Part shown: positions 10,498 through 22,110 of the stretch, one piece after another
Position numbering within the stretch: position 1 is the first letter of the stretch
How the letters are laid out: each line of letters starts with the position of its first letter
From: Rhabditoides inermis
Lineage: Eukaryota; Nematoda; Chromadorea; Rhabditida; Rhabditidae
DNA: 64,000 bases
NCBI GenBank assembly: GCA_963966185.1
Contig: CAWZYM010000149.1
Span: 324,001-388,000, forward strand
Reading direction: 5' to 3'
Made by a program: the position numbers and the translations under genes
Notes under the pieces: generated by a model
The model's database searches: none
The model's input: only the letters and a program-made list of their open reading frames with translations
Told to the model about the DNA's origin: nothing

Positions 10498-11932
10498 ATG
10501 ATAACACCTTCCGAGATTAGCGTTCCCAGCATTGCAATGAGCGAGTCTCGCTATGACCTGGCCACTTTCATGGTGCCATTTTTGAGTGTGCACCGGAGGA
10601 TGCGAGACGTGCTGGATGCGACCGAACAGTATGACTACGAACTCAGCAAGGCGCAGTTGAAAGCCACGTCGAACACTTCTGCGCTACTCGCAGGATTCGC
10701 CATGGTGAGCGAGTTTTGTATGTTATTGTTGTTTTTGTTCCAACTTGTTTCAACTAACACATTGCCTTGGTTTGTTTTATTTGCCTTCCACCCCTCCAAC
10801 TTTTTCAAAAAATATGGTTTTCAGGTAGCCTTGGTCGAATTGCACTATGACGAGACGACTCCGCGCGGTCTGCTCATTTTACTGGGTGAGTTGTTGTTAA
10901 TCAAGTTTACGTTTGTGATTTGTGTGTTTATTTTTATTTGGTATGACATATATTCTGTTTTCCATTTCCCACATAATGTGGTTTTTTTAAAGTTTTCCCA
11001 CGGTTCACTAACGCGCAAGATTGTGACATCTAGTACTCGATATAGTCACAATCTGGGGGTTTGCTCTTGGTTCTGTGGGGGGGGGGGGGTACGCGGCATG
11101 CGATGTGGGTAGAGAGAGAGGCAGACGACTGATTCGGGAATTTACTTATTTATGTCTCAACCTTCCCCTGCAGGCGTTGTCACCACCCTTCTCGTCTCTG
11201 TCCACCTGCTCGCATTGATGGTCTCCACATGCATCCTCCCATACATGCAGGCAGCGGGGTGCACACAGGACTCGCCCCATATCAAACTCAAGTGAGAACA
11301 AATTCACATTGGTTACGACGTTGACAATTTCATATTGGTGAAGGCTTATACGCAAGTGATAACAAATTAATTTGTGATTACAACGTTACTCACGATCAGA
11401 TCAGATTATCAGACCACTCACTCAGATTCTTCATCAACATGGCGTGGCTATTCTCCAACTGCATTGGTCTGCTTCTGTTTCTCTTCGAAATCGGTGTCAT
11501 CTACTTCGTCAAGTTCACGGCGGTCGGATACATTTTTGCCGCCTATGTTACTACGGCGATGCTAGGTGAGTAACTAACTAATAAATTAAAAATCAGTTTG
11601 CAACGATAATGGTTTATGAGGGTTACGCGCGGAAGGAGAATTTTACACTGCTCACTCTGCACTAGTTACACTAAAAAAACGAATGTATCTTGTTTGTTTG
11701 CAGTTCCCGTGGTCATCATCTTCGTGGTGATTTCATACAAGATTCACAAGAACCGAGTAGCATACTCTCTCGGAAGATTTGGAGACAAGGTAACTAGGAC
11801 TATACAGTGAAGCATATCATCTTTTTCCCATTTATTCAGGTCGATACAATGCAGAAACTACTGGAAGTAGACGCCGAATCGCGAAAACCATCACGGGAAT
11901 TGAAGAAAATGTCGCAAATCAAGATTGTTTGA
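10498..11932 (+). CDS. orai: ORAI-type store-operated calcium channel, copy B
   Basis: Exons 10498-10704, 10825-10885, 11174-11291, 11426-11565, 11704-11789, 11840-11932, all in phase; about 231 residues. The start ATG at 10498 opens a 48-residue cytosolic segment ending in the ELSKAQLKAT helix before TM1. TM1 SALLAGFAMVALVELHYDE keeps the filter Glu. The position equivalent to human Arg91 is Asn (KATSNTSALL), unlike copy A. TM2 VSVHLLALM, TM3 LFLFEIGVIYFVKF and TM4 VPVVIIFVVISYKIH are conserved. The C-terminal tail (QKLLEVDAESRKPSRELKK) is charged, possibly helical, and differs fully from the tail of copy A; in ORAI proteins this is the STIM-binding region. Clear tandem duplicate of copy A. 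Confidence 0.93.
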
Positions 11933-12094
11933 TTTAATGTTTGTTAATTTTATGTACAAAGTTTGCTTTATAAATTTTTGACACATCCTTCACACGCGCA
12001 ACACACAAGCAAACCGAATATAGTGATGAAATAGAGACTATAGAGACGAATATAGAGACTACAACAGCGCGCACTCTCTATATATAGTATCTAT

Positions 12095-12110
12095 AGTCTC
12101 TCTCTTTCTT

Positions 12111-12157
<47 letters not shown>

Positions 12158-12158
12158 T
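12095..12158. repeat. (CT)n tract upstream of DUF229-like gene
   Basis: Runs of ctttctttctctctct in the intergenic stretch after orai copy B. Flanked by tatagagact-type repeats (12020-12095) that recur at 17880-17945. Confidence 0.9.
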
Positions 12159-13078
12159 GCTTTCCCTGTATCTCTCCTGTCTACTCGTCTACTCTCAATT
12201 CACTACACTCTCCGCGATTTTCAAGAGATAGTTCTATCTATCTCCTCTCTCATCCCCTCTCTATTTCTCTCTCCTAATCCTCCGTTGTCTCGCAATTTGC
12301 GTTACTAATCACCCCATCTTGCGCAAATATTGAAAACTCATTTCGGCCGCCACTACACAAATACAGATCTTGTACAGGTTGTTCACCAATTTGACTCAGA
12401 TCCGCTCGCCACAGATCTCGATTGCCCCCAAGCACATTGACAGTCTGTGGCGAGCTCGATCGTGAAGCAGGACGCATCATCTCCAACTCCCCCATGAACT
12501 CGCGTGTGTTCGGCGTGCTGGTGTGCGCGACGGCCGTGTTTGTACTGCGCGAGCACGTGGAGCTGCCCGACCTGAGCTCCCACCTCGCCGGCCAACCAGC
12601 ACACACCAGCAACCTGTCGCTGTTAGAGTGAGTGCGTCGGGAGAACTGGAGAAGGCGCAACGCCCTCTCGTTTGGCTTATTAGGTTAGAACTCGCGCCAA
12701 AATTCTCAAAAAGCGATATTCAAAGGTCATATTAGCAACTATGTGAACTCATCAAAGTTATGTGAGTTAGATTCGCACCGTTCCGTAGGCCAGATCCCAG
12801 ATCATAGGTCGGTGGAATGTTTGTATATTTTCTCCGAAAGAAGTTATGAGCGATCGCGCGCGCCCATGAAGCGAGAGGTCAGCGTGTGGGTGGTTGGCTG
12901 TCGTTTCTCGTCACTCTAGCTGCGAGCTCTCCCCCTGCGGTCGACCGGGTGCGAGAAAGAGCGAGAGAGTGCGCACTGTTGGCAGAGAGCCTCGTTACCT
13001 ACACGCTTACCAAAATATGCGCGTGCGAAGCTTGGTATGGCGAATTCAAACTTCCCGCCAAATTGCTTTTCATTTCGT

Positions 13079-13245
13079 CGATATGAATTCGACAGCACAT
13101 GTCGTTGTAGTGTTGTGGTATTGCTCACGCTTCATAGATCATCCTATGCTGGTTCGAGTCCCGCTACATGCAAACAGTTTTGCCTAGTTCTAATCAGTGA
13201 AATTCGACGAACTGTGGTAACGCAAAGCACCCCTGCGCATTCACC
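13079..13245 (+). mobile_element. tRNA-derived SINE, family 2, copy 2
   Basis: Same box A (gtagtgttgtggtattgctc), box B (ctggttcgagtcccgc) and tail as copy 1 at 7361, with the same upstream tatgaattcgacagcacatg. It lies in the first intron of the DUF229-like gene, on its sense strand. Confidence 0.7.
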
Positions 13246-13299
13246 ACAGCACCACAGCCCTCAACAAGACAAATGACCGTTCGATTTGAAAAAAAAAGA

Positions 13300-13447
13300 T
13301 GATAGGAGTTTTCTACCAACTGCCCAATCGTCACCAAAAGTACAAGTGCGGAAAGAATCGGCAAAATGAAAAGCATAACCGGAGAGCGAACCCACACCCT
13401 CCCGCTTGAAAGACAGCCGCTCTATCCACTAGGCCACCGCCGCTGTT
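13300..13447 (-). mobile_element. tRNA-like SINE or tRNA pseudogene
   Basis: The minus strand reads cggtggcctagtggatagag (box A) and gtgtgggttcgctctcc (box B), then a non-tRNA tail running into an A/T-rich end (atctttttttttc). The anticodon stem and acceptor ends do not pair well, so a working tRNA is unlikely. Confidence 0.5.
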
Positions 13448-15426
13448 TCACAGTCCGCTCGAATGGAGTGACAGGCCGCAAAAGCAATCCACACGGTTTA
13501 GCTCCAAAATTAGAAACGTAAATATCTCGAAACGTATGGCCGGTCCTGTGGATTTGAAAACGGTTTTCGACTAGTGACCTCCTAGGCTACTTCTGATATC
13601 AGTTTGGTCACCATCGGCTTCTGTGACCTAAACGACACTCCTTGTCAGCGCACTCGTTCAGTTGCAGGCCCTACCACGACGGCAACCCGTGCGACACACT
13701 CATGTGTCGGGTGGGCGGGCGTCGCGTGTTCGAGGAGCAGTGGCGATACGCGATGCAGTGAGTGCGCCATCCCACGCGAGTCCATGCTGGCTATCTTCAG
13801 ATTCCACTCGACCTACCGCCACGTGCACCGCTTCTCGTCCACCTGGGTGACGACGCTATCGCATAAGCCGGGAAACGAGGACATGGCGGGACACGGAGAC
13901 GACATACTCAATCAGGTAGGCTCGCCGTCGTCTCAGTGTCACACTATCATGTTCTAGTCCCGCAGGCGATAAGGATGAACAAAACAAAACATGTCGAGTG
14001 TAAATGACGATCAGATAACAAGCGGGTGGGCTGGATGTACTAGTCACATACTGAACGATTGAATGGATAATCTACATGTCTATCCTAAACTTGGCGGAGA
14101 GGGCGAGCGGACAGCAAGCCTAATGATACTCATTCGAGTTACGGTGGTGTGCCCGCGAATTTCAATGAGTGGTGTGCTAGGTCAAAGGTGTGTATGATGA
14201 TCGATAAACACAAAGCACGGCTCTGTGTTACAACTATTTCAAACTGCTATTTCGGAAAAGTTATGCTCATATTCGTAATCAGCATGAAAAACTGCGTAAA
14301 CAGCATGAAAAACACATGATCATGTTTTCATAAGACTCCTCGCAAGCTGTTCAGTTGAATTTATATCGATCGATGAACACAATTTTCGATCTCAATAAAC
14401 CGGTCGCCGTCATTTCATCAGGCATCTACGAGCACATTTGCGTGCGCTGTCTAGAACCTCTATGTGTTATGTATGTCGGCCAATAAAGGAACACACTATA
14501 AGTACTTTTTGAAGAAAAAAACATACTATATTCAGGTGCTCACAGAGAACCGACATCTCTTCAACGACACGTTTGTGATTATCCTATCGGACCACAGCCA
14601 CCGATTCGATCCTAGGAAGAAGACGGTGAGTACATGGTCATTTAAAGGGAGACACAGTGTCTTTCGAAGTTGAGTTCGCACCTGATTGTGAAAACATGAT
14701 GAAAACTATGCAGTTTTGTCAATACAACTATTTGCGGAAAAATGTCTGCAAAATAGCGCAAATGTGTCACAGTGCAGAAATTGGGGCCAATTTTCAATGC
14801 TCCACATTTTTCAGCAACTTTTAGGTATCTTCGACATATATGTAGTTAAATCGACAAGGTATAATTTTCATCATATTTTCACATTCCGGTGTTAACTGAA
14901 CTTTGAAATTCATAGTGTACGTCCATTTAATAAAATTTAATAACCGCAAATGCAATCATTATGCTACATAGATGACGGTGTGATATGGGTCTACTTATTA
15001 CTTATTTGTGTTGGTTGTTCAGAAAGTGGGACTGATCGAGGAACTTCTCCCTCTTGCCGCCACCCGCGTTCCCGATTTGGTAAACGAGAAGTATCCTCAT
15101 CTACGGTCAGAACCTCCCTTTGCCTTTTTTCTTCGTTGTAACAGCGTTCTTTAATTTAGCGAAAATTTGTTGTACAACGCAGAAAAGTTTGTGGCTCATT
15201 ACGATTTCTATAAGATGTTGTCGGATATATCGAGAGGCAATTTCCAAGAGCGTCCCGAAGTCGCGCCAGTGAAACGAGGTGATCGTACCTCATATCTCGA
15301 AAAAAGTGCCCGATCGTTCGTGCGACGATGTTCAAATTACTCCAACGTACGGCATGACGAGAGCTGTTTCGGAAGAAAAAGTGAACCACACCTTGCCGCC
15401 CTATGAAACACTTACACCAGGTTACG

Positions 15427-15430
<4 letters not shown>

Positions 15431-15460
<30 letters not shown>
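15431..15460. repeat. (TA)n microsatellite in intron
   Basis: About 14 TA units in the short intron 15421-15485 of the DUF229-like gene. Confidence 0.95.
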
Positions 15461-15461
<1 letters not shown>

Positions 15462-16352
15462 AAAATATTAGTGTAATTTGTTCAGGTTTTGGAGAAGCAG
15501 TCTTTTCCCACATCAACAACAATATTCTTGCTAATTCGTCTTCAACGGGATGCGTCTTCTTGTCAGTCACCGTGTGATTTTTTTCTCTTTCTCCTGATGT
15601 TTGTTTTTACTTTTCTTGTAATACTTTTAATTTAGGATGTCTGCCACAACGCAACGCAGCCGAAAGTCGAAAATATGTCAAAAACAAACGTGAAAAATCG
15701 AAAATGTGAGTGAAAAAAACCCAACATGTTTTGTACTTTATTTGCAGTTGTTTCCTCTCGTTCGAACAGTTCACATTTTCATGTCTGGCTGACAGGGGCA
15801 CTTGATATCTACTATGAAGGTACAGTGCCATTATGAGATGCAAACAAACAATATCATTTAGCGTTCGTGACGTTAGAAGACGGGCAGTATAATGTAGGGA
15901 CGGGCACGTGTATGACAAATTTCATCATTGAGAGTTGTAATTTATATCACTGCGTAGAGCACATTGCGCTGAGTAAAAATTATTATAACACCATTAATAA
16001 ATAATCAAATAGAAAAGAGATATATATTTTTATAAAAGAGAAGTTTTGACAGATAAACTTAATGGGACGCTGTCGTTTATGGGGGTGGCTTAGAATTCGG
16101 ACGCGGCGGGACCATTTATTGGAAGTTTGCTTCAAGCATTGTTTGGCATCTCTCCCAACCTTCCGATCCAGCTGTAGCTACCTCTATCCCCTCAGATCAT
16201 TTGACAAGTCATCTACTATCTGGTAATCAAGTGACAGGAAACACGAAAAAAAGATTTATCAAAATGTTTCAATAATAAATATATACACGGAAGTAACAAG
16301 CATAATAAATAACAATCATTATGGGCTATGTACACGCGATTCAAACAAAATA

Positions 16353-16765
16353 TCAATCAAATCGAAGATCACCGGTGGAGATGTCTTTGTCGAAGAGGGT
16401 CTGCACCATGGGCTGCACGCGCTGTTCACGACAAAATGAGTAAGGCACATATTCTATTTTCTTCCATCTGAAAAAATGCATGGTTATCAGTGCAATGTCG
16501 ATCAATAGCACAGTACGCGGGGGAGAAGAGAGAGAGAGAGAGAGAGAGAGCCGTGTGCATATGACAAAGTTGACTGCCGTAAAGTTATTTGAAATAAATA
16601 TACAATAGGAACACATAGTTGTTTTCATATAAAGACAGAACTACTTATTCAATAATTCAAGACACTGACCGGCCGGGAGGGTGAATTCAGTGAAAATGAT
16701 GACGATGTTGCGTAATTTCGCGTAATTTTGAAATGACTCGAGGAAGGGTTCATTACAACCGCAAT
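16353..16765 (-). CDS. unrecognised gene, last two exons
   Basis: Minus-strand exons 16666-16765 and 16353-16467 join in phase over an intron with a (GA)n tract. They encode CGCNEPFLESFQNYAKLRNI, VIIFTEFTLPAGQ, then WKKIEYVPYSFCREQRVQ and STGDLRFD before a TGA. Four cysteines in about 70 residues suggest a secreted or extracellular segment. No family is recognised and no upstream exon could be assigned, so this may be a gene fragment. It converges on the DUF229-like gene, 350 bp away. Confidence 0.4.
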
Positions 16766-17239
16766 CTGTCACCCGCCTATCTGGTAACGGTTTATCAGTT
16801 GCGGGAGTATTCACCGCTAACTGGTAAACCGATAAGGCAGTCTTGGAGCTGGGCTCGCTCCCATCTCGCGAGCTCAGCTCCCCTCTCCTCAACTCAGATC
16901 AACTGAGACTTCTTGTCTTATGTCGTGTTGATGTGTTTGAATAAGGCTCTTCGAGTTAATGATGTAGGGATTTGGGACATTCCACATTAGTTGAGCATCA
17001 CGCCGCAACGGCCGGGCAGCGTGTATGACAAATCAAATTTACTTCTAGAAAATCGATGTACTAAAGGTGGCCAGATACAGTAACAATCTCAAAAACAACA
17101 AAAATACAAATGCCGAAAATGAGTGCACTCCCTTTGAGAGAGCATTGTGTTACATTGAAGTAGGGTAATCATGACTTGCCCCGTATCAGTGTGTAGGTAA
17201 TTGAATTATTTTTTCGAATCCATAGTTGTTGATTTTTGC

Positions 17240-17640
17240 CGTTGGGAGAAAGGCATGAAACATTCGATATCAGTGCGATACTCGCGGCATGCCCGGCACG
17301 GCCCTCTTCACTCATCTCGGGTGACCCCTCGCGCGACACATCCCAATTGCGAAAGACTGTCGCCTCTCTCACCCCAATCTACCCCCACGTGCTCGTCCCT
17401 AGTATAATCTGCACGATGTGGCAAGACACGACGTGTATGTACATTTCTCTCTCCCTTCTCTAACCCACTTTCTCTCTCTTTCTCTCTGCATATCTCCATT
17501 TCAGGTTTGGCGAGCGTGCGACATGTATAGTAGGCTCACCGGAAATGCAATACTGTGTGTGTATCCAACAGGCCACCACTCCATCACCTCCACCTACTTC
17601 CCCCAACAAATCGAACTCAGCCCAGCAGTTAGCCACATAC
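17240..17640 (+). CDS. unrecognised exon pair
   Basis: Two protein-like stretches on the plus strand. The first (about 17240-17408) reads ISAILAACPARPSSLISGDP, SLTPIYPHVLVPSIICTMWQ. The second, after a tttcag acceptor at about 17506, reads VWRACDMYSRLTGNAILCVY, PTGHHSITSTYFPQQIELSP. A short CT-rich intron separates them. Neither end of the gene is clear, and no family is recognised. Could be a gene relic. Confidence 0.3.
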
Positions 17641-17981
17641 ACATACTTCTCAATTTTCCTCCTTTTCCTCTTTCGGTTTGCCTCTCTCTGACCACGGGCT
17701 CACTCACTTATTTGCACCGTAGTATTAGGAAATGTACAAATTGAATCAGCTTGCTAAATGAAGTTTACTCCGACACCCAACTCAAGATTTCCCGGTGTTT
17801 GACAATTTTATGTACAAAGTTTGCCATATAAATAATTGTCACATTCTCCACACAACACACTTTATCCAAGCAAACCGAATATAGAGACGAAATTAGAGAC
17901 GAATATAGAGACTATAGAGATATAGAGAATATAGAGACGAATATAAAGACGAGGCGAAACGGGCAAACAGGGTTTTCTTTT

Positions 17982-19291
17982 TTAGCACTCGGCCTCTCCT
18001 TGCCACTGGTCGAACCCAGCCTCGTTCCTTTCAGCCTGCTCCTGCTCCTCCTCCTCGCCCCACTTCTCCTCCTCCTCTCCCTCCTCCTCCCTCTGCTCCT
18101 CCTCCTCCTCCTCCTCGATATCCTGAGTCGCAGCCAGCAGGCGACCTGCAACGTTTACTTACAGTATCCACATCAACAAGATTACGATAGACTACAGTAA
18201 CCCTGATATAGTACCCCACAGGTGGAGATGCCGAGATACTACAGTAACCCTACAGTAACCCACCGGCGGAGGCGATGACGCGGGCGTCATGGTGGCGGGC
18301 CTCGGCGATGAAGGTGAGTAGCGCCATGCGCGCCTCGATGTCCTCGATGTGATTGACGACTGAAAACACGCGGCGCTCGCTCTCCGCCCTGCAAAATATG
18401 TGCTCATAGGCCATTCCCCCCTTTCATCAGACGACAATCATATACGCTGGCGCGCCGGACAGACGAGAATTTTATGCAAATCTGCCCCGATTGTGTGTTT
18501 TTGAGGTCAAACTCGGCGGAAATAACAAAAAAAAACACTGCGAAACTTCACTAGTCACAGAAACACACAGAGGGCTGTTGTTTACTGTACTCACTCGCGT
18601 CTTCCAATTACGGCACACTACAGTGCCCCTCCAGTGAACATACTTACCTGTCCTGCAGCAGGTGCTCCATGTTGTTAGCCCAGATGGCGAGGAGATAGGG
18701 CGGGCAATGGGGCGCGGTCCAGTCGACCGGCGGGCGGGGGAAGGTGCGCGCGCGGGGCGGCATATCAGGGAGGACAGGCTCCTGAACGATGATTGGTCAC
18801 TCGATGAGTGCACCCGCCAGGCGCCGCCGCAAAGCTGGCGCTTGCGATGCTACCTGCGCGCTCTTTTTTCTTGTATGTACTCTCTCCGAGTGAAAATGTA
18901 TGCTATACTCACTATACTGACGCTCTACCATTACACCATATTGCAGTTTTCTTCCGACGTCAGTATCTTTTTTCTTTCTAGACTAACCGGCGCTTCCGGC
19001 ATGGGGTAGTACTGCGGGTATCCGGCGGGCGGCGGAGGGACGCCGTAGACAGGATACTGCTGGGGAGGCCACTGGTAGCCAGGGTAGCCGACCGGATGAC
19101 CGTCTGGGAGTACGGTGGATTACAGTATGACTGGGGAAGGAGGATGGAAGATGCAGCAACTCACAGGGCGGCAGGGGATAGTAGGGGTAGCCGGCCATTG
19201 AGCCGAGAGTAGAAATGACAGCATCGCGGAAGCGAGAAACACAGGAGGTGGCGAGGAGCAGACACGATGATAGGATGACAAATGTGTGCAT
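17982..19291 (-). CDS. secreted Pro/Tyr-rich protein with poly-Glu C-terminus
   Basis: Five exons (19165-19291, 18988-19103, 18648-18781, 18264-18388, 17982-18145) join in perfect phase to 221 residues. MHTFVILSSCLLLATSCVS is a signal peptide. Residues about 30-80 are Gly/Pro/Tyr-rich (AGYPYYPLPP, GYQWPPQQYPVYGVPPPPAG). The middle is a helix-forming domain (WTAPHCPPYLLAIWANNMEH; ERRVFSVVNHIEDIEARMAL; HHDARVIASAG). The end is poly-Glu (DIEEEEEEEQREEE, later EEEEKWGEEEEQEQ) and closes with WQGEAEC. No family recognised. The acidic tail comes from a CTC/GAG trinucleotide tract translated in this frame. Composition suggests an extracellular matrix, eggshell or cuticle role, but that is inference only. 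Antisense Leu or Arg frames here are artefacts. Confidence 0.7.
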
Positions 19292-19491
19292 GTAAATGAT
19301 CTCAGCACACGTTTATCGATTATGAGTACAGACTTCGGGGTCCTTCTCGTGTTCCATCTTTCTTTTTTTCGTTGGGCTCACTCATTCGAGGCAAGCCTTC
19401 TCTGCCTACACCGTTTCCGCGTCGATCATCAAACGCATACAACTTCAGATGCATGTTCGAAGTTTTATTTCATCCGTCATCGACCGTGCTT

Positions 19492-20633
19492 CTACTGTGC
19501 AGTGGTGTTGAATGCGTACATCTTGGCTCCCTGCTCGGCCATCGCATCGAAGGCCGGTCGATCGAGGAAGCGCCACAGCTGACGGTAGCCATTGCACTCG
19601 TGCCATCGACACGCGAACACCACTCCCTTCTGCGAGTACGAGACGTTCACGCCGTGGAACCTGAAGTACCGTATACCTATACGTGAGGTGCCTGAAGGGA
19701 GTGGGGGAGGGAGGGAGAAAACGAGGGAGAGAGGGAGAGGGAGGGAGAAAGAGAGAAAGAGGGAGAGAGAGAGAGAGAGAGGGGGAGGGAGGGAGAAAGA
19801 TGGAGGGAGAGAGACCCACTTAAAGTCCTGCTTGTTCAGCGAGAACAGCTCTTGCGTTCCCATGATTTGGAAGCTGCCCTGAAATGGGAAAAGGTGAAGT
19901 AGGGTAGTCTCAAGAGACCCTGTACTCTGCGTACTCTTCGATAAGTACCCTGCGAGGGTCGAAGGAAAACCTGTGGCACAAAAACCCACGACAACTCACA
20001 CCTAATCCTTCTTCGAAATGAGAATGTTTATTGGGAGGATCATTATGTCGCCAACCTTGACCCCATTGACGTGCACGAAGAAGTTTTTGTCGTACGGCCG
20101 GAACAGGAAGCAGAAGTGCGTGTCGTTGTCGGCATTCAGGTGCAGCTGGGTGGTGAAAGAATTATTCTTCGAAACTTTGTCGAACTAGAGTTTTGGTGGT
20201 GTTTCGAAGGAAGTTTGGAAGATACCGCTTCTTGGTGAGGTATACGCGTATACGACATGATCACGCGATGCACTTTCAAATTTGCAGACACTCTTTTTTC
20301 ACATTCGTGTATTAAATAGTGGTTGAACATGACACTGTATCTTGTATCATTTGTGTCGTATCTGATCGTGAAGGGCCATCGGCTCATGCTTTGGTACAAC
20401 TGACAATAAACGTGAGGTTGTTGTTGTTGAGTGACACAACCTGGCTATTCATTGCGTGATATCTCAGCCCACCTGTGTGGTGCAGTTGGACTCTTGCGTG
20501 TATTTGAGACGCGGCTGGTATTCGGGCTGGTCGTCACACGTACGGTAGCACTGAACACAAAGCAATTCGCGACAAACTTAACACATATTCAGAATCAGAG
20601 AGTTAACCACCGGCTGAGAGAGAGAGTGAGAGT

Positions 20634-20671
<38 letters not shown>

Positions 20672-20760
20672 AGCAGGCGGTGCACTTTCTCATTGTTCAC
20701 CTCGTAAGCGATGACAGTTCCGAAAACGAAAAGCAATATGTACAGTGGCAGCGTGTTCAT
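19492..20760 (-). CDS. small secreted Cys-containing protein, family unknown
   Basis: Exons 20686-20760, 20473-20550, 20056-20145, 19820-19878, 19492-19660 join in phase to 156 residues. Signal peptide MNTLPLYILLFVFGTVIA. The mature part has six cysteines (CYRTC, NCTT, HFCF, ACRWHEC) and an N-glycosylation sequon (NCT). Sequence such as FFVHVNGVK then GSFQIMGTQELFSLN recalls a beta-sandwich lectin strand, but I cannot support a galectin call. It ends AKMYAFNTTAQ. Two of its introns carry GA/CT tracts touching the donor sites. It lies head to tail with the Pro/Tyr-rich gene and the lectin gene, forming a block of minus-strand genes for secreted proteins. Confidence 0.7.
19695..19815. repeat. 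(GA)n/GGGA tract in intron
   Basis: A purine tract that fills most of the intron 19661-19819 and ends at the splice donor. Confidence 0.95.
20618..20672. repeat. (GA)n tract next to splice donor
   Basis: GA run ending about 12 bases from the first splice donor (20685) of the small secreted-protein gene. Confidence 0.95.
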
Positions 20761-20949
20761 TCTGAATGACTGCGACTGTGATGCAATCGATGTCAGCTGC
20801 TAATGGACTATTGATGAAGATGTTTATGCAATACTGAAGGGCATAGGAACGTCATCAAGTATATGAAGTCAACGGCAGATTCTGTGTGCCTGATAAAATC
20901 ATGGTCGAGAAGTTCAACGTGAAAAGTATCAATACCAATTGCTTACATC

Positions 20950-21110
20950 TACTGCATTCATGTATCCCAAAATCTCAGATTATCAATGAAAAAATTAAAA
21001 AGATATTGATTGCAACCATAAATATTTATTGCATTCATGTATCCCAAAATCTCAGATTATCAATAAAAAAGTAAAAAGATGTTGATTGCAACCATAAATG
21101 TTTATTTTTT
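20950..21110 (-). repeat. tandem 70-75 bp duplication in 3' flank
   Basis: The stretch gcattcatgtatcccaaaat...gattgcaaccataaat occurs twice back to back (about 20957-21028 and 21029-21102). A diverged third copy sits near 22430-22510, 3' of the intact lectin gene. So the 3' flank of the lectin unit was duplicated with it. Confidence 0.75.
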
Positions 21111-21117
21111 CGCACAT

Positions 21118-21260
21118 GAATCAGGTTGATTTTCCTCTCGGTCGTCTATGAGAATGTACCCCATTCCTTTCGTTTTGTCTGAAGTCTGGAAGTAGAGACG
21201 GTGACATCGTCCCACAGAAAACTGCGCCGATTCATGATTATCACATTATTCGCCGCCTTT
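21118..21260 (-). pseudogene. decayed duplicate of the lectin-gene last exon
   Basis: In the right minus frame this reads SVGRCHRLYFQTSDKTKGMG and YILIDDREENQP before a stop, matching LYYQTSSKLKGMGYILVDER at the end of the intact lectin gene (22536-22693). The sequence 5' of it is lost or replaced by a LINE fragment at 21559-22110. It is a tail remnant of a tandem lectin paralogue. Confidence 0.6.
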
Positions 21261-21558
21261 TTCTTTTCAATGCGGCGAAATGTTATGTAACTAATAATAA
21301 TAATAATGAAAACAGTATAATGCCAATTCGGGCATGAATACCCAGCTGGTACTGCGACTATCATTTTCGACGGGGTCAATGCTTTTTTTTATTCTATTTT
21401 TATGCATTTTTTTTAAAAAAGTCAGAGTTGAAGAAGCACCCCCTTATATTGAAGTGTTTATTTCCACGGCAAGGGAGAAGTGATAACGATAAAAGGCAAG
21501 CATGAAAAATATGTGAATAAACAAGGCTAACCCTAGGCTGACCAGTGCAAGTAGTCAG

Positions 21559-22110
21559 CTACTTATTGGGGGGCCCTCGCGTTACATAAAAAAACGTACA
21601 AAAATGATAGGTTGATAACATCAACATCAACATATTACACGACAAAACCTCCTTTGTGAAATACCGCAATGGTGTCTCTAAGCGTTTTGTCAGACTGCTA
21701 TTACTTGGCTGATTAAATATTTCTGTACCGTAATCAAGACAAGGGCGAATATAAGTCTTGAACAATTTCACATATAATGATGTGTCTGTACTGGAAAATG
21801 CACGCAAGATGTAATTGACTTTAGCAGTAGTGGATTTTGTTATGGTTTCAATGTGACCTGAGAATTTGAGATCAGAATCAATGTTGATTCTCAAGTCTCG
21901 AACTGTGGAAACTTTTCTATATGCTGACCTTTGATACTGTAATGGATAGGAGTATTTTTATTTCTTATACTTATAGCTTGAAAATTATTTTCAGCTAGTG
22001 GAAGTTGCCATTTATGAGACCACTCAGCCACGTTATTTATTGTTTTTTGAAGAGAGTTCTGATCACTAGAATATGCTTTACCCTTCTTAATTTTGTGTGT
22101 AAACTGCGAC
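21559..22110 (-). mobile_element. non-LTR retrotransposon fragment (3' end of RT ORF)
   Basis: Minus-strand reading gives motifs from the end of a LINE reverse transcriptase: NVAEWSHKWQLPLAENNFQ, then IDSDLKFSGHIETITKSTT, and LYVKLFKTYIRPCLDYGTEI. The order W..W-L, then DLKFS-H, then YIRP.LDYG is typical of RTE/CR1-like elements. One frame change near 21900. Dead fragment. Confidence 0.7.

Larger units (their letters stand above)
12494..16004 (+). pseudogene. DUF229-like (sulfatase/alkaline-phosphatase superfamily) gene, possibly decaying
   Basis: Exons 12494-12627, 13662-13915, 14536-14625, 15023-15105, 15160-15420, 15486-15571, 15636-15705, 15748-15819, 15862-16004 join in phase. The start MNSRVFGVLVCATAVFVLRE is a signal-anchor, giving a type II secretory-pathway protein. 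Family landmarks: GNEDMAGHGDDILNQ, LFNDTFVIILSDHSHRFD (metal-site Asp-His), EELLPLAA, and a C-terminal CxnC region with EAFVTLEDGQYNVGTG. Two breaks: within 13662-13915 the frame changes near 13760, and within 15160-15420 near 15282. The large N-terminal catalytic part usual in this family is also short. It may be a pseudogene, or the breaks may be assembly errors. The family is numerous in nematodes and its substrates are unknown. Confidence 0.65.

Noticed and set aside
20056..20145. Galectin domain in the small secreted protein
   Set aside because: FFVHVNG is suggestive, but the galectin sugar-binding signature (H-NPR, W-E-R) is absent and the protein has a signal peptide and six cysteines.
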